From assembly GCA_934122395.1 (NCBI GenBank), contig CAKOWQ010000002.1, forward strand, positions 92,501 to 156,500: DNA of 64,000 nt, written 5' to 3'. The stretch's first letter is position 1. Each line of letters opens with the position of its first letter. Shown in pieces: positions 26,421-36,024 of this stretch. The translations under genes and the position numbers were made by a program. The notes below the pieces were generated by a model, which saw only the letters and a list, made by a program, of their open reading frames with translations, had not been told where the DNA came from and did no database searches. The stretch is from an uncultured Bacilli bacterium. GTDB lineage: Bacteria > Bacillota_I > Bacilli_A > RF39 > UBA660.

Positions 26421-26845
26421 TTTTTCTTGAACCTCCTTATAATAGGTTTAATTATTAATTCTTCAATTATAGCATTAGTTACTGCCAAAAGTATTGCTAT
26501 AAAGAAGAGTTTCCAAACACTAGTAAAGTCTAATTTGTCACCCATTATTATGTCAACTAATTTTAAAATAGCGGCATTAATAACAAAATAGAACAAGCCC
26601 ATTGTTATTCCTGTAATTGGCAATGTTAATTTAAATAAAATTGGTTTTATAGTTTTATTTAAAATATAAATTAGTACTACTGCAAAAAAAGAATATAGTA
26701 TAAAATGATCATTATTTATTTTAAAAGTACCAAACATTAATGAAATTAAAATAAATGATATTGTATACCCAACCATATAAATAAACCATTCTATTAGTTT
26801 ATTTAACCTTGTTTTATTATTCGCATCTACTGTTACTACTTTCAT
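26417..26845 (-). CDS. YvlD-type four-helix membrane protein (phage holin family IV fold)
   Basis: 142 residues with four hydrophobic helices (about 17-37, 45-63, 72-96 and 106-127) and charged ends. The middle carries the family pattern ILNKTIKPILFKLTLPITG followed by a membrane span and AILKLVDIIMG. YvlD homologues lie by lgt and uvrA in Bacillus, so context agrees. Function is not established; similarity to holins is structural and does not imply lysis. Confidence 0.8.
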   Translation of the reverse strand: MKVVTVDANNKTRLNKLIEWFIYMVGYTISFILISLMFGTFKINNDHFILYSFFAVVLIYILNKTIKPILFKLTLPITGITMGLFYFVINAAILKLVDIIMGDKLDFTSVWKLFFIAILLAVTNAIIEELIIKPIIRRFKKK

Positions 26846-26853
26846 AGCGCCTC

Positions 26854-29661
26854 CTATAACATTTTATTTAAGAACATCCCTGTGTATGATTTCTTGTTTT
26901 TTGCTATTTGTTCTGGTGTACCAGTTGCAATCACTTCACCGCCATCATCGCCACCATTAGGTCCTATGTCTATTATATAATCCGCTACTTTGATCATATC
27001 AAGGTTATGTTCTATAACTATTACTGTATCATTATTATCTACTATTTTTTGGATAATTGCAAGTAACCTTTTGATATCAGCAGAATGTAAACCAGTAGTT
27101 GGTTCATCCATAATAAATAATGTTTTACCAGTCGCTTTTCTTTGAAGTTCTTTTGCTAATTTAACTCTACCTGCCTCACCACCAGATAAAGTAGGCGCAC
27201 TTTGTCCTAGTTTAATGTAACCCAAACCGACATCACTTAAAACTTGTAGTTTATTCTTTATTTTTGGAACGTTTTCAAAGAACTCTAATGCTTCTGAAAC
27301 TCTCATTTCTAAAACTTCGGCGATATTTTTACCTTTATATTTGATTTTTCTAGTTTCACTATTATATCTTGTTCCGTGACACACTTCGCACGGTATATAA
27401 ACGTCAGGCAAGAAATGCATTTCTATCTTTTTTACTCCATCGCCACGGCAAGCCTCACATCTACCACCTTTAACATTGAAAGAAAACCTATCTTTCCCAA
27501 ATCCATACATTTTAGCTTCTTTGGTAGTAGTAAATAAAGTTCTTATATCGTCAAATACTCCAGTATAAGTTGCTGGGTTACTTCTTGGAGTTCTACCTAT
27601 TGGATTTTGGGTAATATCTACTACCTTATCAATATTTTCTAGGCCAGTAATTTTTTTATGTTTACCAGGCTTATCTTTTGTATGGTATAAGTAGTTTAAA
27701 GCAGCCTTACATAAAATTTCCATTACTAAACTACTCTTACCACTACCTGATACTCCTGTAACACACGTGAAAGTTCCTAGTGGAAATTTTACGTTAACAT
27801 TTTTTAGGTTATTTTCCTTAGCACCTTTGACTTCTATAAATAAGCCGTTGCCTTTTCTTCTCTTTTTTGGAATTTCAATACATTCTTTTCCACTTAAATA
27901 TCTACCAGTAATACTATTTTCGCATTTCATAACTTCTTCTGGTGTACCTGCTGCAATAACTTGTCCTCCATTATCGCCTGCACCAGGACCGATATCTACC
28001 AAATAGTCTGCTGCAAGCATTGTATCTGTATCATGCTCAACTACTATTAAAGTGTTACCTATATCACGCATTTCTTTTAATGCATTAATTAGTTTTTCAT
28101 TATCCCTTTGATGTAATCCAATACTTGGCTCATCTAATACATATAACACACCAGTAAGTCTAGAACCAATTTGAGTTGCTAATCTAATTCTTTGAGCTTC
28201 TCCACCAGATAAAGTTCCAGCCATTCTATTTAAAGTTAAGTATTCCAATCCAACATTTTTTAAAAATGCTAATCTATTTTTTATCTCTTTTATTAATAAT
28301 CCAGATATTTTTTCTTGTTCCTTTGTCAATGTCATTTCATCAAAAAAAGTAACTAAGTTTTTAATGCTCATACAAGTCATTTCATATATATTTTTTTTAC
28401 CTACTAAAACAGATAACACACTATCATTTAATCTTGCACCATGACATGTTTCACATTCTGTCTCTATCATATAATTCTCTAACCACTCACGAATCCATGT
28501 ACTTCCTGTTTCCATGTATCTACGTTGTAAATTAGTAATAATACCTTCATAATAGTCTTTTTGATTGTAAGAAGTGCCACCTCTTGTCGTATATTTAAAA
28601 TCAACCTTATCTGGAGAACCATACAACACAATATCTTTTTCTTTTTTAGTTAGATTTTTAAATGGTTTATTCATATCTATATCATAATAATTACAAACTG
28701 ATTCTAATCTTTTATAATATATACCATCTTGATCATCACTTAGTGTTGCTATGCATCCATCATTAATTGATAATTCTTGGTTTGGAATTACTAAATCAGG
28801 ATCAATGTTAAGTTTTATTCCAAGCCCTTTACAATCAGAACAAGCTCCATAAGGTGAATTAAAACTAAAGAGTCTAGGTTCAAGTTCCGGTAATGAAAAT
28901 TCACAATAGGGACAAGCGAAATTCTCAGAAAATAATATTTCTTTCACCCCTGGTATTTCAATTACTACTTTGCCGTTTGCTAATTTAGTAGCCGTCTCAA
29001 TCGATTCATGCAATCTTGAGCGAATATTTTCTTTCAATACTATTCTATCTATTATTACCTCAATGTTATCTTTTATATTTTTATCTAAAGTTATTTCTTC
29101 CGATAAATCTCGCATTTCACCATTTATTCTTACTCTTACAAATCCATCACTACGCAATTTATCAAACAATTCTTTGTGTGTGCCCTTTTCGCCATGGACT
29201 ACAGGAGCCATAATAACGAGCTTAGTACCAATTTCATATTCTAGTAATTTATTTACCATTTCTTCTACGCTTTGTGCCTTTATAGGGATGTGGTGATTTG
29301 GGCAATATGGTGTTCCTATACGCGCATATAACAATCTTAAATAATCATATATTTCAGTTACAGTTCCAACAGTTGAACGTGGATTTTTATTTGTTGTTTT
29401 TTGATCAATACTGATAGATGGTGACAATCCTTCTATCGAGTCAACATCAGGCTTTTCCGTTCCACCTAAAAACTGTCTTGCATAAGCACTTAAACTTTCA
29501 ACATATCTTCTTTGACCTTCTGCATATATTGTATCGAAAGCTAAACTACTTTTACCACTACCTGATACACCTGTCATTACTATTAATTTATTTTTAGGTA
29601 ATGTAATATCAATATTTTTCAAATTGTTTTCTCTTGCACCTTTTATTATTATTTCATTCAT
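26854..29661 (-). CDS. uvrA: Excinuclease ABC subunit A
   Basis: The damage-recognition ATPase of nucleotide excision repair. 935 residues with two ABC modules: Walker A GVSGSGKSSLAFD (about residues 31-43) and GVSGSGKSSLVME (about 638), signature LSGGEAQRIRLA (about 485) and LSGGEAGRVKLA (about 825). Zinc-binding Cys pairs are seen in CPYCEFSLPELEPRLFSFN and CEACRGDGVKKIEMHFLPD...CEVC. It lies downstream of uvrB in the same likely operon, with yqeG and a radical SAM gene between them. Length is normal. Confidence 0.98.
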   Translation of the reverse strand: MNEIIIKGARENNLKNIDITLPKNKLIVMTGVSGSGKSSLAFDTIYAEGQRRYVESLSAYARQFLGGTEKPDVDSIEGLSPSISIDQKTTNKNPRSTVGTVTEIYDYLRLLYARIGTPYCPNHHIPIKAQSVEEMVNKLLEYEIGTKLVIMAPVVHGEKGTHKELFDKLRSDGFVRVRINGEMRDLSEEITLDKNIKDNIEVIIDRIVLKENIRSRLHESIETATKLANGKVVIEIPGVKEILFSENFACPYCEFSLPELEPRLFSFNSPYGACSDCKGLGIKLNIDPDLVIPNQELSINDGCIATLSDDQDGIYYKRLESVCNYYDIDMNKPFKNLTKKEKDIVLYGSPDKVDFKYTTRGGTSYNQKDYYEGIITNLQRRYMETGSTWIREWLENYMIETECETCHGARLNDSVLSVLVGKKNIYEMTCMSIKNLVTFFDEMTLTKEQEKISGLLIKEIKNRLAFLKNVGLEYLTLNRMAGTLSGGEAQRIRLATQIGSRLTGVLYVLDEPSIGLHQRDNEKLINALKEMRDIGNTLIVVEHDTDTMLAADYLVDIGPGAGDNGGQVIAAGTPEEVMKCENSITGRYLSGKECIEIPKKRRKGNGLFIEVKGAKENNLKNVNVKFPLGTFTCVTGVSGSGKSSLVMEILCKAALNYLYHTKDKPGKHKKITGLENIDKVVDITQNPIGRTPRSNPATYTGVFDDIRTLFTTTKEAKMYGFGKDRFSFNVKGGRCEACRGDGVKKIEMHFLPDVYIPCEVCHGTRYNSETRKIKYKGKNIAEVLEMRVSEALEFFENVPKIKNKLQVLSDVGLGYIKLGQSAPTLSGGEAGRVKLAKELQRKATGKTLFIMDEPTTGLHSADIKRLLAIIQKIVDNNDTVIVIEHNLDMIKVADYIIDIGPNGGDDGGEVIATGTPEQIAKNKKSYTGMFLNKML

Positions 29662-29675
29662 ATTTATTACCTCTC

Positions 29676-30260
29676 TTAATAATACTTTTGATCAGCAAAA
29701 ATCCCTTTTTTACTTACCTTTTTAATCATAATTTTTTGTAAGCAACGACTAATTCCTGTTTTGAAGTCATATTTATTATCAACAGGATCTACTAAAATAT
29801 TATAAATACCATATACATTAGCACCTTTTATATCACTAAGCATTTGATCACCTACCATTATAACTGATTCTTTTTTTTCATGGAGTTCTTCCAATGCCGT
29901 ATCGAAAGCTACTTTATTTGGTTTATCTGCTTTTGCTATATATAATACCCCTAATTTTTGAGCAGGTGGCAAAACTCTTTGTAATGAATTGTTGGAAACT
30001 ATACAAATATTAAATCCTACCCTTTTTATTTTTCTTATCAATTCTTCTAATTCAGTTGGTACATTAATATCATTAACTGGCAACAAAGTATTGTCTATAT
30101 CAAAAATGATGCCCCTAAATCCTTGCTTATAAAGTTTTTTATAATTAATACTATAAACATCTTTGACATATGAACTAGGAATTATTAAATCTATTGATTT
30201 TTTATTATTAAACATTACACCGAAAAAAGTTTTTAACATCTCTTTATTTTTGTTTGCCAT
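29676..30260 (-). CDS. yqeG: YqeG family HAD-IIIA phosphatase
   Basis: 194 residues of the haloacid dehalogenase superfamily. Motif I is FDIDNTL with nucleophile and acid D54 and D56; motif II is IVSNNS; motif III and IV are in KADKPNK and VMVGDQMLSDIKGANVYGI. These match YqeG, related to phosphatidylglycerolphosphate phosphatases; the exact substrate in bacteria is unproven. It lies between the radical SAM gene and uvrA. A possible own promoter lies at 30284-30292. Confidence 0.9.
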   Translation of the reverse strand: MANKNKEMLKTFFGVMFNNKKSIDLIIPSSYVKDVYSINYKKLYKQGFRGIIFDIDNTLLPVNDINVPTELEELIRKIKRVGFNICIVSNNSLQRVLPPAQKLGVLYIAKADKPNKVAFDTALEELHEKKESVIMVGDQMLSDIKGANVYGIYNILVDPVDNKYDFKTGISRCLQKIMIKKVSKKGIFADQKYY

Positions 30261-30283
30261 AATATTCCTCCTAGACCATTTGT

Positions 30284-30292
30284 ATTATAACA
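30284..30292 (-). promoter_or_regulatory. Candidate extended -10 promoter for yqeG-uvrA
   Basis: TGTTATAAT (30292-30284 on the minus strand) in the 36-base gap after the radical SAM gene. No clear -35, as is acceptable for extended -10 promoters. Confidence 0.4.
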
Positions 30293-30296
30293 TATA

Positions 30297-31136
30297 TTAT
30301 TTTTTTATAAATCTATTTTTATACTCACATTTTTTACATAGTTTTTCACTACATTTATTCTGATTAAAATTACTTATAATTTCTTTAGTTCTTTCTTTTT
30401 GCAATATTTCTTCTAGTGATTCTTCAAAAATATTTCCTAAATTTATAATTCCTTCCCCATCTAGACAACAAGGTATTACTGTTCCATCGACTAATATTCC
30501 AATGTGTGTATTTAATCCATAACAATATCCATCATTTTCAGTTTTTGATTTTAACGTTGGCCAAAAGAATAAATTATCTTTATTCACAAAAGTGTTCATA
30601 AATATTTTAATAGAATGTTCTTTATATATTTTTTCCACTAAATCTGTTGACAAATTATAACTTTTAATTATTTTAGCAACAACATCTGTGGATTTTTTAT
30701 CAAGCTTATAATCTTTTAATGTCCATAATCTATAACTTATAAACATATTCTGTGATAATTCTTTACATACATCAAAAATATCATCGTAATATGTCAGAAA
30801 GTTGTTTTCGGAATGTAGAGAAATATTTATTTGTCTTATACATGGAAACTTTTTTAAAATATCATACTTTGATTTTAACAAAGTACCGTTTGTTGTTATG
30901 TTTACCTTAATATTATTTTTCTCGCATATTTCTAGTATACTTTCTAAATTGGGATGCAATAAAGGCTCCCCTTTTACATGCAAGTATATATATTCTGTAT
31001 AGCCTTTTATTTTTGAAATTATTTCTTTAAATTCTTCTACATTCATAAACTGTTTAGGACGATTGTTGTTATGACAAAATGAACAGTTTAAATTACAAGA
31101 GTTAGTTATTTCTATATATATTTTTTTAAATCTCAT
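30297..31136 (-). CDS. Radical SAM protein with C-terminal SPASM-like Cys cluster, function unknown
   Basis: 279 residues. C14-x3-C18-x2-C21 (SCNLNCSFC) binds the [4Fe-4S] cluster that cleaves S-adenosylmethionine. GEPLLHPNLESILE (about residues 57-70) is the glycine-rich SAM motif. The C-terminus has VIPCCLDGEG, then NKCSEKLCKKCEYKN, as in SPASM or twitch domains that bind further iron-sulfur clusters, as seen in peptide- and protein-modifying enzymes. It overlaps the uvrB stop by one base (TAATG), so it is translated with uvrB. The substrate cannot be told; no small peptide precursor gene is next to it. Confidence 0.85.
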   Translation of the reverse strand: MRFKKIYIEITNSCNLNCSFCHNNNRPKQFMNVEEFKEIISKIKGYTEYIYLHVKGEPLLHPNLESILEICEKNNIKVNITTNGTLLKSKYDILKKFPCIRQINISLHSENNFLTYYDDIFDVCKELSQNMFISYRLWTLKDYKLDKKSTDVVAKIIKSYNLSTDLVEKIYKEHSIKIFMNTFVNKDNLFFWPTLKSKTENDGYCYGLNTHIGILVDGTVIPCCLDGEGIINLGNIFEESLEEILQKERTKEIISNFNQNKCSEKLCKKCEYKNRFIKK

Positions 31137-33085
31137 TATGCTTCACTCTTCATTTCAAACAAGATATCACGTAATTCCATTGCTCTTTCGAAATCAAGGT
31201 TCCTTGCTGCTTCTTTCATTTCTTGTTCGATTTTATCTATTGTCTTAGTCATTTCTTTCTTAGTTAACTTGACTTTCTTATCTTTGGTTTCATCTACGTT
31301 ACTTATAACTTCTCTTATATCCTTAATTATTGTTTGAGGCACAATGTTATGTTCAATATTATATTGCTCCTGAATTTTTCTACGTCTTGCCGTTTCCTTA
31401 ATTGCATAATCCATTGAATCGGTCATACGGTCAGCATACATTATACATTTACCATGAGCATTTCTAGCGCATCTACCAATTGTTTGAATCAAACTTCTAC
31501 TGCTACGTAAAAATCCTTCTTTATCTGCATCTAATATTGCAATTAAGCTCACTTCCGGTATATCTATACCTTCTCTTAATAAGTTTATACCAACTATACA
31601 ATCATATTTACCTAAACGTAAGTCATGTATGATTTGCATTCTTTCTAAAGTTTTTACTTCAGTATGTAAATAAGCAACTTTTATATCAAGATCTTTTAAA
31701 TAATTAGTTAATTCTTCTGCCATACGAATAGTTAAAGTAGTAATCAATACTCTTTCATTATTATTCATACGTTGTTTTATTTCACCAACTAAGTTATCAA
31801 TTTGTCCTTCACTTTTTCTTACTTCAATAATAGGATCTAATAACCCTGTAGGTCTAATTATTTGTTCAACATATTTATTATCAACTAAAGATAACTCATA
31901 ATCCCCCGGAGTGGCAGATACATATATTACTTGATTAATCTTTTCCTCAAATTCATCAAATTTAAGGGGTCTATTATCAAGAGCACTTGGTAATCTAAAT
32001 CCATATTCAACTAAATTCATTTTACGTGCTCTATCACCATTATACATACCTCTTACTTGGGGAATAGTAACATGCGATTCATCGATTACAAGCAAGTAAT
32101 CATCAGGGAAGAAATCCATTAGTGTAGTTGGGGTCTCACCTTCCTTACGTCCTGCTAAATGACGCGAATAGTTTTCTACTCCAGTGCAAAAGCCTGTTTC
32201 TTCTAACATTTCTAAGTCATAGTTAGTTCTTTGTTCAAGTCTTTGGTATTCTAATAGTTTGTTATTTTCTTTAAAATATTCTAGTCTATCTTTTAACTCT
32301 TCTCTAATAGTCTTTAATGCTTTTTTTAGTTTTTCATCACTTGTTACAAAGTGACTGGCTGGAAATATCGAAACTGTTTTTTTATTGGTTTTTATTGCAC
32401 CAGTAAGTGGATCTATTTCGCTAATTCTATCTATTTCATCACCAAAGAATTCTACTCTTATAGCATTGGTTCTATCACTAGACGGAATAACTTCTAAAAC
32501 ATCACCTTTTACTCTAAAAGTGCCACGTTTAAAGTCTATGTCATTTCTTTCATAAAGCATATCAACAAGTCTCATTAATACTTGATCTCTATCTACTTGG
32601 TCGCCTACATTTAAAGTTAACATTTTATTTAAATATTCTTCTACTTCACCTATACCATATATACAGGAAACACTAGCGACTACTATTACATCTTTTCTAG
32701 AAAGTAACGCACTAGTTGCAGAGTGACGCAACTCATCTATTTCATCATTTATTGATGAATCTTTTTCTATATATGTATCTGTTGAAGGTACATATGCTTC
32801 TGGTTGATAATAATCGTAGTAAGAAACAAAATATTCAACTCTGTTATTTGGAAACAATTCCTTTAATTCACTATATAGTTGTCCAGCCAATGTTTTATTA
32901 TGTGCTAAAACTAGTGTAGGTTTATTAACTTCTTTAATTACATTAGCTATTGTAAATGTTTTGCCAGTTCCAGTTGCACCTAACAATACTTGATGTTTTT
33001 TCTTATCATTTATTCCTTTTACTAACTCTTTAATTGCTCTTGGCTGATCACCACTTGGATTATACTTAGACACTAAATCAAACAT
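31136..33085 (-). CDS. uvrB: Excinuclease ABC subunit B
   Basis: The damage-verification helicase-like subunit of nucleotide excision repair. 649 residues with Walker A GATGTGKTFTIA (about residues 38-49), the beta-hairpin region YYDYYQPEAYVPSTDTYIEKD, the DESH motif in LLVIDESHVTIPQ (about 335), TLTIRMAEELTNYL of helicase domain 2, the motif VI stretch QTIGRCARNAHGK, and the C-terminal UVR motif (ARNLDFERAMELRD) that contacts UvrC. uvrC is not in the window. It heads the likely operon that runs to trxB. Confidence 0.98.
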   Translation of the reverse strand: MFDLVSKYNPSGDQPRAIKELVKGINDKKKHQVLLGATGTGKTFTIANVIKEVNKPTLVLAHNKTLAGQLYSELKELFPNNRVEYFVSYYDYYQPEAYVPSTDTYIEKDSSINDEIDELRHSATSALLSRKDVIVVASVSCIYGIGEVEEYLNKMLTLNVGDQVDRDQVLMRLVDMLYERNDIDFKRGTFRVKGDVLEVIPSSDRTNAIRVEFFGDEIDRISEIDPLTGAIKTNKKTVSIFPASHFVTSDEKLKKALKTIREELKDRLEYFKENNKLLEYQRLEQRTNYDLEMLEETGFCTGVENYSRHLAGRKEGETPTTLMDFFPDDYLLVIDESHVTIPQVRGMYNGDRARKMNLVEYGFRLPSALDNRPLKFDEFEEKINQVIYVSATPGDYELSLVDNKYVEQIIRPTGLLDPIIEVRKSEGQIDNLVGEIKQRMNNNERVLITTLTIRMAEELTNYLKDLDIKVAYLHTEVKTLERMQIIHDLRLGKYDCIVGINLLREGIDIPEVSLIAILDADKEGFLRSSRSLIQTIGRCARNAHGKCIMYADRMTDSMDYAIKETARRRKIQEQYNIEHNIVPQTIIKDIREVISNVDETKDKKVKLTKKEMTKTIDKIEQEMKEAARNLDFERAMELRDILFEMKSEA

Positions 33086-33105
33086 AATTGCCTCCTTGTG
33101 ATTGT

Positions 33106-33135
33106 ATTATAGTTCTTCAAACAAACGTTTGTCAA
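33106..33135 (-). promoter_or_regulatory. uvrB operon promoter with an internal palindromic operator
   Basis: TTGACA (33135-33130), 18-base spacer, TATAAT (33111-33106). The perfect 12-base palindrome ACAAACGTTTGT fills 33121-33132, so it overlaps the -35 and the spacer. That is where a repressor would block polymerase. It does not match the GAAC-N4-GTTC LexA consensus of Firmicutes. Confidence 0.75.
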
Positions 33136-33163
33136 TATAGTTTTCTGTTTTTTCATAAAGAAA

Positions 33164-33187
33164 ACAAGATAGTTAGCTCTATCTTGT
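33164..33187 (-). terminator. Terminator after the M23 gene
   Basis: ACAAGATAG / CTATCTTGT 9-bp stem with a 6-base loop. The right arm contains the stop codon of the M23 gene; the minus-strand tail is TTTCTTTATG. Confidence 0.6.
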
Positions 33188-34375
33188 GTGCCATGAATTA
33201 TATAAACCACTAGGGAAATTAATTAATTGACGCGGTCCCTTAAATCCATTATATTTATTTTGATTTTTTACAAATGAAACATATGAGTTCCATGTAGCGC
33301 ATTGTCCATCAACATATAACCTACAAGGTGCTAGTTCCATATGTAAATGTGGCCCTGTACTATAACCGGTACTTCCCATGTATCCTATATATGTATCTGT
33401 TGTAACATATTTACCTACATATAAATCTGGTGCCCATGAGCTTAAGTGAACGTATAGTGATGTGTAATACGTATTACTTGCTGCTTCATAGTGTATTATC
33501 GCTACACAAAGTGCACCATAAAGGTCATAATACTTAGCACTTACTGTACCATTAGCTACTGGATATATTCTAGTATTATAAGGGTTATCATTACTCATAT
33601 CAAGTCCTCTATGGAACGAACCCCAACGCGAACCAAATTCACTTGTTATATAACCAGTACTTATCGGTCTTCTAAATACTCCAGCTGAACCCGAGGTAGC
33701 ACAATCTACACCTATAACGTGATTACTTTGGCATCCCATGTCTTTATAGGCCTTAACAATTGCACGATAGTTTTTAACTTCATCTTGAATTGTTGCTCCA
33801 CCTGCTGTTAAGGATTGTTTACTATTTCCTAGTGATACAAGTTTTTGTTCCATCTCTTTTTGCTTAGTAGATAACTCTTTTTTTCTATTATCAATTTCTA
33901 TTTCGCGTTTTTTATTTTGTTCAATCATACCTTCAAGTTCTTTAGTAACCTTGTTATTATATTCCGTCATCTGCTCAACAATAGCCATACGATAAATCAT
34001 GTCGGTCACGCTTTCGGCACCAAAGATATATTCTAAGTTGACGTTCTCTCCTTTTGCCATTTGAAAATATTGAAATATTTCTTTTGTTTGTAAACTTTTT
34101 TCTTTAATCTTTTCATTATACTCAACAATTTCTTGATTTAACTTCTCTATTTCAGCTGTCAAATTAGTCATTTCTGTTTTTATATTAGCTATTTCATTAT
34201 TAGTTTCTTTAATCTGAGCCTCAGTTTTATTAATTGCTGCTTGGTTAGCATTTGCTTGATCTATATATTTTTGCAACGTTGCTTCATATTCACCTAGTGT
34301 AATAGCGCTTGCATTATAAGGTATTAATGCTAAAAATATAGTTAATATTAAGAATATCTGTAACAGTTTTCTCAT
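33179..34375 (-). CDS. Secreted M23 (LytM) peptidase with N-terminal coiled coil, FtsEX partner type
   Basis: 398 residues. A Sec signal peptide ends near residue 24 (LALIPYNASA). Residues about 30-190 form a long coiled coil rich in Glu, Lys, Asn and Gln, broken near EIFQYFQMAKGE. The C-terminal M23 domain has GSRWGSFHRGLDMSN and TGPHLHMEL, the zinc ligands of the family. Coiled coil plus hydrolase downstream of ftsEX is the layout of EnvC, PcsB and CwlO/RipC-type proteins, which are activated by FtsEX to cut peptidoglycan at division. It overlaps ftsX by 4 bases (ATGA), which supports this partnership. Confidence 0.9.
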   Translation of the reverse strand: MRKLLQIFLILTIFLALIPYNASAITLGEYEATLQKYIDQANANQAAINKTEAQIKETNNEIANIKTEMTNLTAEIEKLNQEIVEYNEKIKEKSLQTKEIFQYFQMAKGENVNLEYIFGAESVTDMIYRMAIVEQMTEYNNKVTKELEGMIEQNKKREIEIDNRKKELSTKQKEMEQKLVSLGNSKQSLTAGGATIQDEVKNYRAIVKAYKDMGCQSNHVIGVDCATSGSAGVFRRPISTGYITSEFGSRWGSFHRGLDMSNDNPYNTRIYPVANGTVSAKYYDLYGALCVAIIHYEAASNTYYTSLYVHLSSWAPDLYVGKYVTTDTYIGYMGSTGYSTGPHLHMELAPCRLYVDGQCATWNSYVSFVKNQNKYNGFKGPRQLINFPSGLYNSWHTR

Positions 34376-35277
34376 ACTTTTAAATATTTCCTTACAGCTT
34401 TACTACTACCAAGCATACCAACTAATATACCAATTAATAATACTACACCAGATACTAAATATATAAATGGCTCAGGTGTAATTAATTTAATTAATGACGA
34501 GAACAATTGACCATCAAATCTATCATAAAATGCTACATATCCATACATAATTACTATTATCGGAACTATTGAACCTATTGCTCCAATTAACATTCCTTCT
34601 ATTACGAATGGTACTTTAATACTCAAATTACTAGCACCTACTAATCTCATAATAGATATTTCTCTTTTACGTGAGAAAATAGTTAGTTTTATAGTATTAA
34701 CAATTAAGAATACCGTAACCACAATTAATGTTATTACTATAATTACAGTAACCCTTTCAACAAGTTTAAAAGCATCAATTAATTGTTCAACAATTCCTTC
34801 TCCATAATCGACTACTTCTACTTTATCCAAACTTTTAATTTTATCAACAGTTGTTTTAATTTTTTCTATTTCTTTCACTTTGATCAAATAACTGTCTCTA
34901 AGTGGATTATCCTCAGCAGGCCAAGTATCCATTGTTGCTTTAAATAATTCAGATTCTTCCATCATTTCTTTTTTAGAATCTTCTTTAGTTTTAATTTTTA
35001 TTGTATCAATATTGTCAAATCCTTCAATCGTTGTTTTAGTTTTTTCTAATTCTTCTTGTGTAGTATCTTGTTTCATAAATACTACTACCGTGACATCATT
35101 TTTAATTATTCTAGCAAAATTATCAACGTTGAATGATAATATAAGAGCTAGTCCAACAACTATTAAAGTAATACTTATACACGAGATAGAAGCTATTGAT
35201 AATGAAAAGTTCCTAGCTACACTTTTAAATGCATCTCGTATATTTCGTCCAAACATTCTAAACAATTTCATTATCAT
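34372..35277 (-). CDS. ftsX: Cell division protein FtsX
   Basis: The membrane subunit of the FtsEX complex that relays ATP hydrolysis to a murein hydrolase. The frame opens further upstream only with a TTG, so ATG 35277 (or 35271) is chosen; SD AAAGGA. About 301 residues: a TM helix at about 20-45 (SLSIASISCISITLIVVGLAL), an extracellular domain (about 50-170), then three TM helices (about 175-205, 225-260 and 265-290), ending with the usual GSSKAVRKYLKV. It overlaps ftsE by about 20 bases and the M23 gene by 4. Confidence 0.95.
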   Translation of the reverse strand: MIMKLFRMFGRNIRDAFKSVARNFSLSIASISCISITLIVVGLALILSFNVDNFARIIKNDVTVVVFMKQDTTQEELEKTKTTIEGFDNIDTIKIKTKEDSKKEMMEESELFKATMDTWPAEDNPLRDSYLIKVKEIEKIKTTVDKIKSLDKVEVVDYGEGIVEQLIDAFKLVERVTVIIVITLIVVTVFLIVNTIKLTIFSRKREISIMRLVGASNLSIKVPFVIEGMLIGAIGSIVPIIVIMYGYVAFYDRFDGQLFSSLIKLITPEPFIYLVSGVVLLIGILVGMLGSSKAVRKYLKV

Positions 35278-35956
35278 ACGTTCCTTTCTCAAAGTCTTTT
35301 ACTAGTCTTCCATCTTTTAGAGCAATAACGTGTTTTTTCATCTCATTAACTATTTCTCTATCGTGAGTAGCCATAATAATTGTAGTTCCCATTTCTTTAT
35401 TAATAGTATCTAATACTTTAACTATTTCTCTACTCATATCTGGATCTAAGTTACCAGTAGGTTCATCACAAATTAATAACTTCGGATTATTAACAATTGC
35501 TCTTGCAATCGCGACTCTTTGTTGTTCACCACCAGATAATTCGGTTGGATAATTTCTAGTTTTAGCTTTTAATCCAACTAAATCGATTGCTTTTAAAGTT
35601 TTCCTTTTTATGTCCTCTTTTTTTGCACCTATTACTTCTAGAGCAAAAGCTACATTTTCATAAACTGTCAATTTAGGTAACAATCTATAGTCTTGAAATA
35701 CTATTCCTAGTTTTCTTCTTAATTTATATACTTTACTGTTACGTAATTTTGCTACATTTAATCCACCTAGCATAATTTCACCAGATGTTGGTCTTTCTTC
35801 ACGATACAGCATTTTAATTAAAGTTGATTTACCACTACCAGATCCTCCGATTATAAAAACAAAGTCTCCTTTTTTTATTTTTAACGAAAGATCATAAATT
35901 GCTGTAACGCCGTTCTTATAGACCTTATTAACATGTTTTATATTAATTAATTCCAT
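35258..35956 (-). CDS. ftsE: Cell division ATP-binding protein FtsE
   Basis: An ABC ATPase paired with FtsX. 232 residues: Walker A IGGSGSGKSTLIK (about residues 36-48), Q-loop FQDYRLL, signature LSGGEQQRVAIARA (about 141-154), Walker B LLICDEPTGNLDPD and the switch His in MATHDREIV. INIKHVNKVYKNGVTAIYDL at the start fits FtsE. It starts the ftsE-ftsX-M23 operon. Confidence 0.97.
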   Translation of the reverse strand: MELINIKHVNKVYKNGVTAIYDLSLKIKKGDFVFIIGGSGSGKSTLIKMLYREERPTSGEIMLGGLNVAKLRNSKVYKLRRKLGIVFQDYRLLPKLTVYENVAFALEVIGAKKEDIKRKTLKAIDLVGLKAKTRNYPTELSGGEQQRVAIARAIVNNPKLLICDEPTGNLDPDMSREIVKVLDTINKEMGTTIIMATHDREIVNEMKKHVIALKDGRLVKDFEKGTYDNEIV

Positions 35957-35988
35957 ATTCAGCCTCCGTTTTATTGTTATACATTTTA

Positions 35989-35997
35989 ATTATAACA
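35989..35997 (-). promoter_or_regulatory. ftsEX promoter (extended -10)
   Basis: TGTTATAAT, an extended -10 (35997-35989 on the minus strand), lies 33 bases in front of ftsE. The -35 region is weak (ATGAAA-like). Confidence 0.5.
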
Positions 35998-36024
35998 TAA
36001 ATTCGACAAATTTCATTGGAAATT

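Noticed and set aside
33121..33132. Palindrome in the uvrB promoter as a standard LexA/DinR box
   Set aside because: The Firmicutes LexA consensus is GAAC-N4-GTTC; here the half sites are adjacent and read AAAC/GTTT. Kept as an unassigned operator.
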